A stretch of DNA of 64,000 nucleotides, from the NCBI GenBank assembly GCA_036867785.1, contig CP145416.1:1240001-1304000 (forward strand). Direction: 5' to 3'. Positions 22,257-33,570 of this stretch are shown one piece after another. Each line of letters begins with the position of its first letter. Within the stretch, counting starts at the first letter, position 1. The DNA comes from Plasmodiophora brassicae. Taxonomy: Eukaryota; Endomyxa: Phytomyxea; Phytomyxea; Plasmodiophorida. The notes under the pieces are model-generated. The model saw only the letters and a program-made list of their open reading frames with translations. It ran no database searches and was not told the origin of the DNA. Both the position numbers and the translations under genes were made by a program.

Positions 22257-24850
22257 TTATAGCCCTTGTTTAGGGGGATGCCAATTTACGTAGGCAGTGG
22301 TCCTGGGGTCAACGGGTTCTTCTGGGGTGAGCCGCGCGAGGTCGGCCTTCCACGAGTTCAGTAGGTGCACCCCGGTCCAATAAAACGCACGGCGAACGGC
22401 GGCGAAGTTGAACGCCGACCTGCCGACGTCAATGGTCGAATCGAACGGGTGCTCCACACATAGAGCCGACGGGTCAAACAGGCCACGATGCACGCGATCC
22501 CTCTGCAAGTACATCAGAACTTCAGCATACCTACTACGAGCAACTTGTACGCCCCCAACCTTGTTGAATATTCGCCCACCGTTCACCACCGAGATGCAGT
22601 GGTGGGACATATCGAACCCGGACCCGTAGTACTCGAAGAACGAGCGCAGGCAGGTCCCTGTCGACCTAGAGCACGCCTCGGGGTTCACCTAACGTTGCCG
22701 CTACGGGTCACCACACACACACACACACGATTTACCAAAGGACGGGGCGCGCGTACCTGTATATGGAACAGGACGAGAAGGTAGAGCAGGTACGACCCGA
22801 CGCCACCGTAATACGGTGTGCCAAGGCCATACATGAACAGGTAGTACTTGACGTACATCACGATAGGTTTGAACATGGTGTGCCCCCTGATGGCTGCCAG
22901 GAGGAACTCGTGGGATTCGGCGGCGTACGGCGCGTTCCAGGTGACGTCCACCGAGAGCATCGTCCCCGACAGCGCCATCTTGAGGACCGGCGTGGATGCT
23001 CGCGCAAGATGGACAACGTTGCAGAACGCTGGTACGTCTGATGTCAGGTACCCGTACAGGCGCGAAAGGCCCGTGTCGGCGTCCGATTGATCGACGATAA
23101 CGACATCAAGGTCGCTGATGGGCGCGTACAGGTGCAGGCCGACAGGGCCAGATCCCGCCTCCAGAACGATCGCCCGCGGGAACACCAGCCCGACAGCCCT
23201 GGTCAGGAGGTACAGCGCTCGCTGTCGGTACACAGCGTCATTCGTTTGCAGGATCGTCGTCCTCGCGACGAAATCGTCGAGGTCGACGTCCAGTTGCATG
23301 TCCTGCGACCGTCGCTGGGCACCGATAATGTCGAGGGGCCCAGGGATAGCAACATCCTGCTGACGCGGCACCGGATCCATGGACGTGCCCCGGCCACCCC
23401 GATGCCCATCCCTGCATCTCACTCGAGCAACGTCATCGGCGCTCTGCCTGCCGCGAACGGCGAGGGCGACGGGTGCCGGGGCGACCACTTCTGTTTCGAT
23501 CGGTGGCGAGCAGCTGACGAGGGCGGAACCGCTGGCGGAAGGCGCTGGTGGGCACTGGTGCGAGGACGACGAAGGCTGGCCAGCAATGATCGTACCTGCA
23601 CCCGCGTTGGACGGCACAGGCAGTGTCGCTGACAACGAATCGTGGTCGCTGACCGTCGGCATCGTTGACGGATCGTCCGCACCGGCATCGGATGGCCGGT
23701 CGTCGCCAGCGTTCCGGGTGTCGTCGCCATCATCAGTCGCATCCGGTTGCTGCTTCTTCCTGTTGCCCTTCTTCCTCTTGGGTTTCCTGCTGGGCGTTCT
23801 GGCGTTCGTGTCGTTGGCAGCGAGGTCATCGAGAATGCGCGTCGTGGGGTCGCCCAGGATATAGCGAATCTGTTTGATCCTGGTGCACGCTTCGACCAAG
23901 CGTGTACGCGCTCGCTCGATGACACCGAGAGCAAGGCGGCACCCGTGGACGTGCTCGGCATGCTCGCGTCGCGTGTCGATGGCGAATTTACGAAGGTCCC
24001 GGGCCCAGTGATACGACCGCGTCGCCGGCCGGTCGCCACCAAAGCGGACGTCGTCCAGGACGCACGGGACGCCCAGGGCGTCGGCGACCAGCTTGAAGTA
24101 CACGGACAGGCCGGTGAAGTTCGACATCATGAACTCGTTGCGCGCCTTGATGGCGTCGAGCACGCGCAGATCGAGGCCGACCTGCTCCTGCAGCGTCTCG
24201 GCAGCGTCGACAATGTCGCGCGGGGGCACGTCGGCGCAGGTCCAGAAGCGCAACGCGCCCGGGTCGACGAACTTCCCATCACGTACGTTCGCTGCTGCGA
24301 CGGCAGAATAGGCAACGTCGTGCGACAGGAGCGCCGTCTTCTTCATGATGGCATCGCGTTCGGCCTCGTTCCTCCGGATCGTGTCCAGGTTGCCGCTGTG
24401 CAGACGCAACGCCCGTTCGACGATCGTCGCACACTCTATGCCGTCGTTGTAATTGGCAGCGAGGTCGCCCGACGTGACAGCAACGCTGGGGTGGATGTCG
24501 CGGACGCGCCCGAACGTACTGGACAGGGCGGGGAGGTCGGCAACGGGGAACCGCGTCGTCCTCCCGATATCCGAGACGGACCCGTTCGACTCGGCGTACG
24601 CCAGCAGCATCTCGCCCTCGCAGACCATGATCCTGGCCTCCTCCAACAGAATGATGGCGTCCCGCGCATCGACCGATGCTGCCTGCGGCTGCCTCGGCGC
24701 CGCCGACGTCCATCTCGCCCTGGACAAGTGTCAGCAACGGACGGCCAGGAATCGTAATGCCGCACGCCAGTACCGCTTGCCGGGCTGGCGTTTGCCATCG
24801 GCGGGCAGACAGATCAGCAGGGCGATCAGCAGAGCAGCACGACGTAGCAT
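22257..24850 (-). CDS. TRF4-like non-canonical poly(A)/uridylyl transferase with N-terminal hydrophobic anchor (copy 1)
   Basis: Three exons (24850-24743, 24682-22757, about 22688-22257), about 820 residues. It begins MLRRAALLIALLICLPADGK, a signal peptide or anchor. A helical region follows (AIILLEEARIMVCEGEMLLA), then basic and Ser/Pro/Asp-rich low-complexity sequence (PSRKPKRKKGNRKK). The catalytic part is C-terminal: AGSGPVGLHLYAPISDLDVV (family pattern G-x..L-x-x-P-x-S-D-x-D with two metal Asp), the third Asp in LSVDVTWN, IVMYVKYYLFMYGLGTPY, GGVGSYLLYLLVLF, and the PAP-associated domain FFEYYGSGFDMSHHCISV. All three carboxylates are present. Such enzymes add A or U to RNA 3' ends. The second intron (22689-22756) contains a CA microsatellite. 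Confidence 0.82.
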
Positions 24851-25051
24851 CGCGCCAGGGCGGCCGGCCGCCGCACGAGATGCTCGCGCCCGATTTGGAT
24901 TCGCCGCTGTTGGCCCCCTTGCGCGCATCCAGTAGGTGGTCGTCTCTGAGGCCATTCCTGGATACCTTACATAGGTCGTCACCTACACCGTCCTGCCCAG
25001 ACGACTGCTCGAGCACGACCGTATGTTCTACGACCAACGTTCGACAGTGGT

Positions 25052-27864
25052 TTACGCAAAGGACGGGTGCCGGAGGCGGGATGGTGGCCCTGGGTGGACG
25101 GGTTTCGGTGGGGTGACCCGTGTCAGGTCGACCTTCCAGGAGCGCGTCAGGTGCACGCTGGTCCAGTAGAACGCGCGACGGACGGCGGCGAAGTTGAACG
25201 CCGACCTGCCGACGTCAGTCGCCGAATCGAACGGATTCTCCACACACAGCGCCGACGGGTCGAACAGGCCACGATGCACGCGATCCCTCTGCATATCCAG
25301 AGTGAGGCCCCGGGTCAGTAGCCGGGCGACCAGGCGGCCACGTACCTTGTTGAACAGGCGTCCGCCGCGAACCACCGAGATGCACGTGCGGTGAACGTCG
25401 AACCCGTACCCGTAATACTCGAAGAACGACCGTAGGCAGGTCCCCGTCGACGACGCGCACGCCTCGTGGTTCACCTGAACAACAGTCAGCGTCGGGTGCT
25501 CGCCGGAAGGCAGTACCGTCTACCTGTAGGTGCGACTTGACAAGCAAGTACAGGAGGAACGACCCGACGCCGCCGTGGTATGGCGTGCCCAGGCCGTACA
25601 TGTACAGGTAGTACTTGACGTACATGACGATGGGTACGAACATGGCGTGCTCGCGAATGGATTCCAGCAGGAATATCAGCGATTCGGCGACGTACGGCGC
25701 GTTCCAGGTGATGTCCACCGACAGCATCGTCCCCGACAGCGTCATCTTCACGACCGGCGTCGACGCGCGCGACAGGTATACAACGTCGGAGAACGCCGAG
25801 TCCCGTGTCAAGTGTTCGTACAGGCGCGCCAGGCCGCCTCTGCCGTCAGAGCCATCAAGGACGACAACGTCAAGATCGCTGATGGGGGCGGCGAGGTGTA
25901 GGCCGACGGGACCGGAGCCTGCCTCCAGGACGACGGCCGTCGGGAACAGGTGGTTGACGGCGACCGACAGGAGATGGATCGCCCTTTGCCGATGCTCCGT
26001 GTCGTTCTCCCGAATGGCCTTCATCCTTGAGACGTATATTTCCAGGCTGGCAGTCAGCTGCCAGTCCTGTGATCGTCGCAGGACGCTGATGATGCCTGCA
26101 GGGTTCAGCGCCGCTACATTGCCTTGCGGGCAATCTACCGAACCAGCTGACCAGCGTCGACCAACAGGGCGTGTGCTACCTGTTCTGGGGAGTACAGTGT
26201 GGGCGCCGTTGCTGACAGGGACGGGAGCGCAGGCGGAAGGCAGAGCGCCCGCATCACGCTTGACGGACGGTAACGCATCGTCGCCACAGCAACGGTTGAT
26301 GGTGGAGGAACAGGGAGAAGTATCGTTGCTGGCAACACCGTTGTCTGCGTCGTAGTAACTGTTGGATACAGGTGCAGGAGATGGAGCAGCTTCAAGTGCC
26401 AGTGGCAGTGCACCGCTGTTAGACACCAATGCGGATGACGGGGCAGCCTCAGGAGCTAGTGACAGTGCATCATCACGTGCTTCCAAGCCAGACGGCTCGC
26501 AGTCAGGTGACGAAAACGATCCAGACGCAGTTGACAGAGACGAGTACTCAGGCACAGGTGATGGAGACGATGCACTGCAGGCAGGGGACGGGGGCACCGG
26601 CGGCCCAGAAGCAAGTACTGTCGAAGACGTCGATTCGGTTTGGTTATCGAGGGACGCAACCCAATCGCCGTCCACCACGTCGAGTGTTTCCTGATCACCA
26701 GAGGCGACCCAGGATGGAACACAGGTGACGTCCCCGGGTGTTTCATCTTGGCGATCGCTCCGGATGGCTGTCCCCGCATCCGGCCGTGGCTGCCTGCCCT
26801 TCTTCCTTTTCCTCTTCGCAGTCCTCTTTTTACTTGGCCGGGTCGCCGTACTGCCGTTGTTATTCTGGTCGTCGACAGTGCATGCCATGGGACTGGTCAG
26901 CATAGAGCGGATCCGTTCAGTCTTGGCAAGGGCATCAAGCAGTCGTGCACGTGCTCGCTCGATGGCACTGATGGTTAATCGGCATCGTTGGGTATGATAG
27001 TCACTGACGCCCGGCATCAGGGATGCACAACCCAGGAGGTCCTGCGACCATTCGTGACGTAGCGACACTGACTGGGCGACCAGTTTGAAGTACGAGGAGC
27101 ATGCTCCGAAGTTCGCTAGCACGAAATCGCACCGAGCCTTGATTGCATCAATGAGGCCCAGGTCGAGGCCAGCTTGGACGCGGAGCGTCTCTGCGGCGTC
27201 AATGACGGCGTTGACAGGCACCTCGGTACGATCCCAGAGTTGCAATGCAGGCGTGTCGACGAACCTTTCGTCGCGCGCACGCGCAGCCCTGATTGGGGAA
27301 AGCCTGATGAACTGCCGTACAGGTGACATTGTTCGAGGACGGCCCTTCTCTCGGGAGCAGTCTTCTGAACAGCAGCAAGCCGGTTGCGCCCCCGCATTGT
27401 CTCTTCAGCGGTGGACGCGACCTCCAGCGCATCCTTGTAGCTGGCAATCAGGCTGAGCGACATGCTGGTAACGAGATGACGGAATTCGCGGGTGCGACTA
27501 AACCGGGTCGACAGGCCGGGGAGATCGGCAGCGGGAAACGTGGTGAACGTGCCCATGTCCGGCACGGAGCCATTCCATTCTGCATTGGCCAGTAGCGATT
27601 CACCCTCGCATACCATGATCCGGCTCTCCTCGAGCAAAATTATGGCCTCATGCACGTCCGACCATACTTTCAGGGGCTGCGTACAGCTGGCCGTTGCCGT
27701 CGTCAACGTCGCCCTGGACGGAGGCCTATTAGCATGCAGCCGGAGAAGCCAGAACAGTACTGCCGTCAACGTCCGTACCGAATCGATCGACGTCTGCTAC
27801 CGGCCTGCATATAGGTCAACAGCGCGATTAGCAGTGCGACAAGCAGCGCGACGTCGCGCAGCAT
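25052..27864 (-). CDS. TRF4-like non-canonical poly(A)/uridylyl transferase with N-terminal hydrophobic anchor (copy 2)
   Basis: Tandem paralogue of the gene at 22257-24850, same orientation, about 200 bp apart. Exon 1 starts at 27864 with MLRDVALLVALLIALLTYMQ, a hydrophobic leader like copy 1; a 65-bp intron then leads to AIILLEESRIMVCEGESLLA. A second intron of about 56 bp falls before FVDTPALQLWD, and a 49-bp intron (25475-25523) before the last exon. Catalytic motifs are intact: GSGPVGLHLAAPISDLDVVV, LSVDITWN, GGVGSFLLYLLV, FFEYYGYGFDVHRTCISV. The middle low-complexity region differs most from copy 1 and its GC is lower. Both copies share the N-terminal helical domain, so this is not a simple exon capture. 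Confidence 0.8.
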
Positions 27865-28532
27865 CGCACCCGCGAGCGGATTGCCAAGCCAGGCGCAATC
27901 TACAACGTCAGATCAGGTCTGCGGCATGCGCACGGCAGCGGCAGCAGCGCGGCGCAGTTGCGCGAATCTTCTTCGTTCAGACGCTATTTGTAGGCCCCCG
28001 TAGTGGCGGCAGGGACGGGGCCCATAGTTGGGTCGAACGCGATGACAGACGCGCCCAGGACGTCGTTTCGTGTCATGCGCGGTTTTCCTCTTTGGGCAAG
28101 CGCCGCCACGACAAACATTGGGTGAAGGCCCTGCAGTCCTCGATTAGAGGACGTCTGCGGATACAGCATCGGAATGGAGTCGTGACGGTCGTCGTCATCC
28201 ACGAGGTCATCAAGCTGGCTGGCGACATGCGAAGATCGTCGTTCCTCCGATGTCTGCGAGAACATCCGAGACGCCCCCCAATCGGTTGCATAACGGTGTC
28301 CCGACCCCACCCACCTAGTATGCAGACTACCGCCTGCATGAGGATGCCCCGATGGCGTTTGCCCTTTGACGCCTTTACTCAGGCGCTCGTGTTAACTCAC
28401 CTTGCGTTAGCCGGCAACGGGACGCCGCGCATCCGTTATCCTGATCACTCGGGGCGGTTTCATTCGGGAAGATTCACGAAGAGCGCGAAGATATATATCA
28501 GGGCACGCGTTCTCAGGGCGGCTGCTGCTACA
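27865..28532. promoter_or_regulatory. Divergent promoter region; ATATATAT element near 28491
   Basis: Non-coding gap between the anchored transferase (minus) and the AlkB-like gene (plus). An ATATATAT run at 28491-28498 lies 35 bp before the plus-strand ATG at 28533, in TATA-box position for a very short leader. No other feature seen. Confidence 0.45.
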
Positions 28533-29435
28533 ATGGCTGGTGGCGAATTCTTTGATGACAGCGACAACCCTCGTATCGAGCCGGGCGCCCGTGAGCTGGC
28601 GCCCGGCATGTTCCTGGCGGCCGGCCTCCTGAACGATCGCGAGCAGGCGACCCTGCTGCGAACATTGCTGTCGGCGTCGTCGCAGATGCGATTCAACCCG
28701 GGCGCCGTGATGCCCGACCACGAATCGTTCAACGTCGCACTGTCGAACGCGTCCTCCGTCTGGACATGCGACCCGGTGTTCGCCGACCCCAGCGAGCTGG
28801 TCGTCCAGCACGGCCCGCAGCATCGCCACCAGGTGCACCCGCTGGTCCATGTGAACACCTGGAAGGACGACGACCTGCAACTGCCCGCCGAATGGGTCGA
28901 CGTCGGCCAGAAGTGCACTGACGTCATCCCGGCCATCCTGGCGCCCTTCTACCCGGCATCCGTTAAATCCAGTAAGTGGTCGCCCGCCAAATGGACGCCC
29001 CAGGCGCGACCTTCTCAACGGGGCCCGCCCACAGCGCTGCTCGAGTCGGTCGACACGACGCGCCTGAAAGCGTCTGCAGTAACCGGGTGGAGGATCTGGC
29101 TGACGATCGGGTGCACGGCGGTGGTGGCGATCCGGCGACGTCGCCAGGAGCCGTTGCAGATCCGGTTGCGATCGGGCGACGCGATCGTCTGGAACGGGTC
29201 GCTGCGCTACAACCACGACATGGCGGTGACGCGGCTGATCCCGCGATCCTGTCCGCCCCTGCTGCTGGACGTCGACGAGCGGCTGTCGAACGGACGATGC
29301 AACGTCATGTTCTGCGAGAGGACGCAGGACGCGCACCGCGATCGGCAACGTCTCCTACGCCGGACGTACGAGATCGAACGAAAGCGGCTGTGGCGCAAGG
29401 CCGACTACAAGGTCGCCGGTAAAACACACCATTAA
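28533..29435 (+). CDS. AlkB-like 2-oxoglutarate/Fe(II) oxygenase (tentative)
   Basis: Starts MAGGEFFDDSDNPRIEPG; N-terminal part GMFLAAGLLNDREQATLL is typical of the segment before an AlkB fold. The C-terminal half has LTIGCTAVVAIRRR, LQIRLRSGDAIVWNGSLRYN followed by HDM, and RCNVMFCER, matching the AlkB pattern (L-x-x-G-D-x-x-x-W-x-G-x-x-R-x-x-H ... R-x-N-x-x-F) including the distal iron His and 2-oxoglutarate Arg. The middle (about 28965-29110) must contain one or two introns I could not fix, one opening with GTAAGT. The proximal HxD iron motif is not visible; the nearest candidate reads VGRHDAPE. Members demethylate nucleic acids or proteins. The frame is open from 27492, but 28533 is the first sensible ATG. 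Confidence 0.55.
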   Translation: MAGGEFFDDSDNPRIEPGARELAPGMFLAAGLLNDREQATLLRTLLSASSQMRFNPGAVMPDHESFNVALSNASSVWTCDPVFADPSELVVQHGPQHRHQVHPLVHVNTWKDDDLQLPAEWVDVGQKCTDVIPAILAPFYPASVKSSKWSPAKWTPQARPSQRGPPTALLESVDTTRLKASAVTGWRIWLTIGCTAVVAIRRRRQEPLQIRLRSGDAIVWNGSLRYNHDMAVTRLIPRSCPPLLLDVDERLSNGRCNVMFCERTQDAHRDRQRLLRRTYEIERKRLWRKADYKVAGKTHH

Positions 29436-29488
29436 GGCTTGCGGCACACAGCGGGACCCTGGCAGGCGAATAGAATACGTGTGCCGGT

Positions 29489-30585
29489 TTACGAAGCGGA
29501 CCACTTCCGGACGCCATCCGCAACGCATGACGTGACGTACGAGCGTTGCTGAAGAACGTCCAGGAGAAGGTCGAGGACGCCTTCGGACAGTCCCAGTTCC
29601 GCCGCCATGGCCTGGACTGTCTAACGGCCACACGCGGATCAGAGGCGACAGGGACCGTACGGCGACGCGCGTTCGTACCAGTGATTCCGGGCTGGCGTTC
29701 AGGAGGTCGAACACGGACGTGATCTGCGTGTTCGCGACGCCGGTCCGATACACAGACGGCAGCGTGCCAAGGTCCAACTTGCCGGGTGCATCGCGAGCCC
29801 GCCGACCACGACCGGCCTTGTCTCCATCGAGGAACTGCTCCGACAGGCGCTTGCAGATCAGGGCGTCGGCGCCGAGATCATCGACGGCGCCGCTGCCGCC
29901 GCCCTCGTCCCTGGTCGCGTTCATCAGGGCGCTGATGTCCGCCAGCGTGCCGCGCGGGCCCATCTGCGAGAAGGACGCCGAATCGTCGTCCGGGCTGCCA
30001 ATGTCGGCAACGTCGGCCGGCGCGGAGATCGACGAGATGACCGACAGGTCCAGCTGGACGCCATGATCGTCAATGAAACAGGAGCGCGCATCGGGCGAAC
30101 GCATTACGTACGATGTTGTCGCCGTGCGCGGTCGTGGAGAAGAACCGGTCGGCGGCGGGCGCGTGCGCCCGCACAGTGATCGGCGGCGACGTGAAATCGG
30201 GCGTCGACGGCATGGCGGCCGGTGGCGGGGACCGCATCAGGTCGGCAGGCGGCTCCATGTGGCATAGACCGGCCGGCGCCGATCGGGACGCATCGCAGAT
30301 GCCTGTTATCCCCTCCCAGACGTCATTCGTCGGTCGACCGGGCGGATCCGTACCGAACGTACCGTCATTGCCGGTGGCGGCAGTGGACGGCGCGATCTGC
30401 GAGAAGAACGTCGCCCAGGTTTGCAGGTGCGTACTGCATTCGCGAACCGCCTGCCCGTACGCCTGCGTCGCGCGGCGCAGGCCCGCCGCCGTCACAGACA
30501 GCTCGGCAAGGACGACGTCGATGGCCTGCAGCGACCGCGTCACGCTCTGCTCCGCCGCCTCCATCGAGTCGGACGACGACGCCAT
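29489..30585 (-). CDS. Coiled-coil protein with C-terminal helical domain, unknown
   Basis: Three exons: 30585-30112 (MASSSDSMEAAEQSV), about 30053 to 29710, and a last exon ending at 29489, with 58- and ~67-bp introns. The N-terminus has an amphipathic helix bundle (SLQAIDVVLAELSVTAAGL); the middle is Pro/Ser/Asp-rich; the C-terminus reads FDLLNASPESLAMAAELGL then VLDLLLDVLQQRSYVTS, compatible with a small winged-helix-like or helical domain. The layout (coiled coil, linker, small C-terminal domain) recalls kinetochore or spindle proteins, but no diagnostic motif supports that. Confidence 0.5.
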
Positions 30586-30735
30586 TGATAGGGGCGGGCG
30601 ATCCCCGCGGCCAAGGCCCAAACAACAACGGCAACAACAACAACCGGCACGGCCGCCGCACCCCGCACCCGGCAACCGCGAAAGCAAAATATTGAGGAGG
30701 AGGCGTTCGTGGCCATCAACCAGGGGGCCACTGTC

Positions 30736-31589
30736 ATGAGTAGATATACGTACGCCAAACAGCAACGTGCTGATACGGTGCCGGCGCCCAGCGTTGCCTG
30801 GTTTCGCGGACGCGCCACCTGGACAGCAGGGAACACGTCAGTGTCGCACCCATCGGCAGTGGCCGTGGAGACCCCCGCGCGCGCCCGGGCGCAGCCCAGC
30901 GCCTCCAAAGACATGTACGCGTTGATGGCGTTGTCGCTGGGCGACGGCCGCGCTGAAGGGTCCGCTGGCGGGCACGGGAAACCGGTCGATATAGCAACGT
31001 TCTATGCGCGGGAGGCGCAAGACACGCAGAGGGGAGCGAGGCAGGAGGCGTTAGGCAGACTGGTGCGGGACGAGTTTCGGCTGCAGTGCCAGGGCGGCAC
31101 GTTCGACGCCCCGAGGAACCTGTTCAGTCCCGCCGACGTGTCGTATGGGATTGCGCCCGTTCGGGACGCGGCCCTGTTCGAGTCGGAGAAGATCGCCGTC
31201 TGGCAGCAGCTGAACGCGTGGGATCGTGGTAGGCGGCCGTCACGCCGATGCCGTCGGCTGATGGAGACGCCCATGCAGACACACGGCCCTGGCCGCAGTC
31301 ATCGCCAGCGACGACGACCCGTCCGCGGCACTATGGGCCCTTCGCGACCTGGCGGCAACGCTGGCACGATCCCTGCGCGTTCCCGTGACGTCTGTGTCCG
31401 TTGACCTCGTGCGCCTACCCATCGAATCACACTGTCGTCGGCCTGCAATGTAACCGACCCCGTTCGTAGATCGAGGAGAACCCGGACGCGTTCTACGTCG
31501 TCGCCGATCGCATCGCTCCGTTTGGGCGCGTCAACCTGCACGAGCGTGGAGACTGGCGCCTGCTCGACAATGGGCCGTGCGACACATAA
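30736..31589 (+). CDS. Hypothetical soluble protein (3 exons)
   Basis: Starts MSRYTYAKQQRADTV. Exon 1 runs to about 31228 (WQQLNAWDR); after a ~70-bp intron exon 2 reads VIASDDDPSAALWALRDLAA; after a 61-bp intron exon 3 reads IEENPDAFYVVADRIAPFGR and ends DNGPCDT. The spliced frame has good codon use and predicted alpha/beta structure. The N-terminal third is Ala/Arg-rich and perhaps disordered. No signal or membrane segment, no recognised family. Divergent from the coiled-coil gene starting at 30585, with about 150 bp between. Confidence 0.5.
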
Positions 31590-31814
31590 ACAGGCTCTGG
31601 GCCGGCGTCACTATCGCTGACACGCGCTCGTCCACCGCAGCGGGACGCCGGCGCGCCTGCTGATAGTTCGTGTCAATGGTGAATCCGTCGTGCCCGCCAA
31701 GAAACATCCAATGAAGCATGCCAACGACGTCCGACCTGCCTGTGGGATTCTGCCAGAAACGTGGCCACCGTTTAGAGCAGGTTACGACGCGGTTGTGTAT
31801 AACAGAACGTGTGG

Positions 31815-32606
31815 TCACTGCTGGCCATGTGGACTGACAGGCTCCCAATCGCCATCGGAGGGTGCCCCCTCGGCGCCTGCTGTTGTCGGTCCACGGTTGG
31901 CAGGCGGGCCAGCGTCGGTCGATCCTGGCTCGTCAGTGATAGCCTCCTCAACCTCCACCTCGCCAGCACGACCGACCGCTCCCTCACGGTTGTCGATGGG
32001 GTTGGGACGTGGAGCCATGCCTTCGCCGGGCGCTTGCGATACCGCCTGCTGACGCTGACGGGCAGGACGACGGTCTGGCCGCATGCCAGACACCTCCACT
32101 TGGTCCTCCACTTGAGCAGCCGACGAATTACCAGCAGCATGATCAGGGACGGTGGCGGCCGGAGCCACGACCGGTGCCGGAGGTGCAACCTTGTTCTTCT
32201 GGAACGAGTACGCGCGATGGGCGATAATGCAGACGGCCATAACGGCGAGGGCAACGGCCAGCAGCGTCAGGAAGCAGATGGTCGCACGGAACACGGTGTC
32301 AACCGTCGACGACGGCGATGCCTTCTTCGACGGCGCCACCTTCACCGGGTCGAACGCATCATCGGCAGGAGCGCGATGCTCGTCAGCACGGGCGAAGACC
32401 CGTTTCCATGGCTTGGGACGCACGACATCGTCCTTGGCGTCGGCAGGCATGGCGGCGAACACCGGGTAAGTCGTCGCGGGGCCGGCGGGCGCGTTCGGCG
32501 AAATGCTCGGGTACCCGCCAGCAGCGCCCTCGTCAACGGGCACGTCGATGAGCACGTTCGTCACCAGGTTGTCCGCCTCGGAATCCATCTCGGACGGCGT
32601 CGACAT
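31815..32606 (-). CDS. Single-pass membrane protein with long acidic/Pro tail
   Basis: Single exon, 263 residues from MSTPSEMDSEADNLVT. An acidic, Pro-rich N-terminal half (about 110 residues, including DVVRPKPWKRVF) precedes one strong membrane helix (TVFRATICFLTLLAVALAVM), followed by a long polar tail rich in Pro, Ala, Glu and Gly. No signal peptide, so probably type II or tail-out topology. Unknown family. About 225 bp of sequence without a supported gene separate its stop from the gene at 30736-31589. Confidence 0.55.
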   Translation of the reverse strand: MSTPSEMDSEADNLVTNVLIDVPVDEGAAGGYPSISPNAPAGPATTYPVFAAMPADAKDDVVRPKPWKRVFARADEHRAPADDAFDPVKVAPSKKASPSSTVDTVFRATICFLTLLAVALAVMAVCIIAHRAYSFQKNKVAPPAPVVAPAATVPDHAAGNSSAAQVEDQVEVSGMRPDRRPARQRQQAVSQAPGEGMAPRPNPIDNREGAVGRAGEVEVEEAITDEPGSTDAGPPANRGPTTAGAEGAPSDGDWEPVSPHGQQ

Positions 32607-32853
32607 GATCGATTTGGCGCACACACAGCAAACACACCGACGGCACGAATTTAGGCAGTCTGCGGGCGGAGCGCTCCGGGTTGCTGCAATGAGAATGGTG
32701 CGACTCGACGGGGCTGCGCCACGCACGGGCACACCCGTGCCGCACGCCAAATATAGAATCGTTGGCAAAACCGGGTGCCTCGGGCGCGGCACACTCGCAC
32801 ATTTGTGTATTGCAGACAGAACGACGCTCCGTCACCTGTATAGGTACAATACT

Positions 32854-33570
32854 TCAGGCGCGCTCTTCGTCGTCCGCTTCCTCGACGGGTTTCTGGCGTT
32901 TGACACCGGTGGACCCGAACCCCTGGCTGCCGCGTTCCGATTCGGGCAGGTCGTCCATTTCGACGACGTCGGCGTCGTCGACGATTCGTTCGAGGATCAG
33001 CTGCGCGATACGGTCGCCGGCCTCGACTGTTCATCCGACCATTAAGCGATGACACGTGCGTACGGACGGTAAGGTGTTACTCTTGAAATCGGACGACGAG
33101 TGGTTGAACAGGACAACGCCGACCGGCCCGCGATAGTCGCGATCAACGACGCCAGCGCCAACTAAAACGTTGCCAAACCCCGGGTCAGATCGCGTGGGAC
33201 GAGCCACAACTGGCAGTAACAGCAACACGCGACCGACCGTCAATGTGGTGCTTCCATGCCAGGCCCGAACGCGGCGCAATGCTGCCATGGTTCAGAAATA
33301 CAGGCCAGACGTCCATTTGTGCTGCCTACCGTCCGTATACGCCAGCCGGCAACGCGATCGACAGGCCCGTCGGGACGAGCGCCTTCCCGTGCGCCGGGAC
33401 GACGCAGGCCTCGGACGACGACAGGTCGTACCCGGCCGAGAACGCCGACCTGTGCAGATCGTGGGGTAAGCATCGCATAGCGGGTGGACACCCGTGCGCC
33501 AGACATACCCGCGCGACGGCAGAACCGCCGACGGCGTCAGGCGCTTGACGGCGAGCTGAACCGCTGCCAT
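32854..33570 (-). CDS. DUT: dUTPase (trimeric dUTP diphosphatase)
   Basis: Five exons with introns of 59, 48, 76 and 54 bp rebuild a complete trimeric dUTPase of about 150-160 residues. All five motifs are visible: [48 protein letters not shown] (catalytic Asp and the Tyr that bars ribose); [26 protein letters not shown]. It hydrolyses dUTP to dUMP and pyrophosphate, keeping uracil out of DNA. The C-terminus adds a short basic then acidic tail ([16 protein letters not shown]) that could be a nuclear signal. Start set at [15 protein letters not shown]; an in-frame ATG 33 bp upstream is possible. Confidence 0.93.

Noticed and set aside
23747-24757. Long plus-strand open frame (336 codons) and similar ones opposite the nucleotidyltransferases
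   Set aside because: Antisense shadow of the GC-rich coding strand; Arg/Gln/Asp-skewed composition and no motif, while the minus strand carries the catalytic signatures.
27492-28532. N-terminal extension of the AlkB-like gene
   Set aside because: The upstream frame overlaps the opposite-strand transferase exon and the promoter region; no protein-like sequence.
28407-29348. Minus-strand 313-codon frame over the AlkB-like gene
   Set aside because: Arg/Gln-rich antisense; the plus strand has the oxygenase motifs and a TATA-like element.
29489-30585. DASH/Dam1 or Ska kinetochore subunit
   Set aside because: Coiled-coil plus small C-terminal domain is suggestive, but no family motif could be matched; left as unknown.
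30365-30695. CAA/CAACGG repeats near 30620-30650 as a tandem-repeat gene or CRISPR
   Set aside because: Short imperfect low-complexity DNA in the leader between divergent genes; no spacers or repeat units of CRISPR type anywhere in the window.
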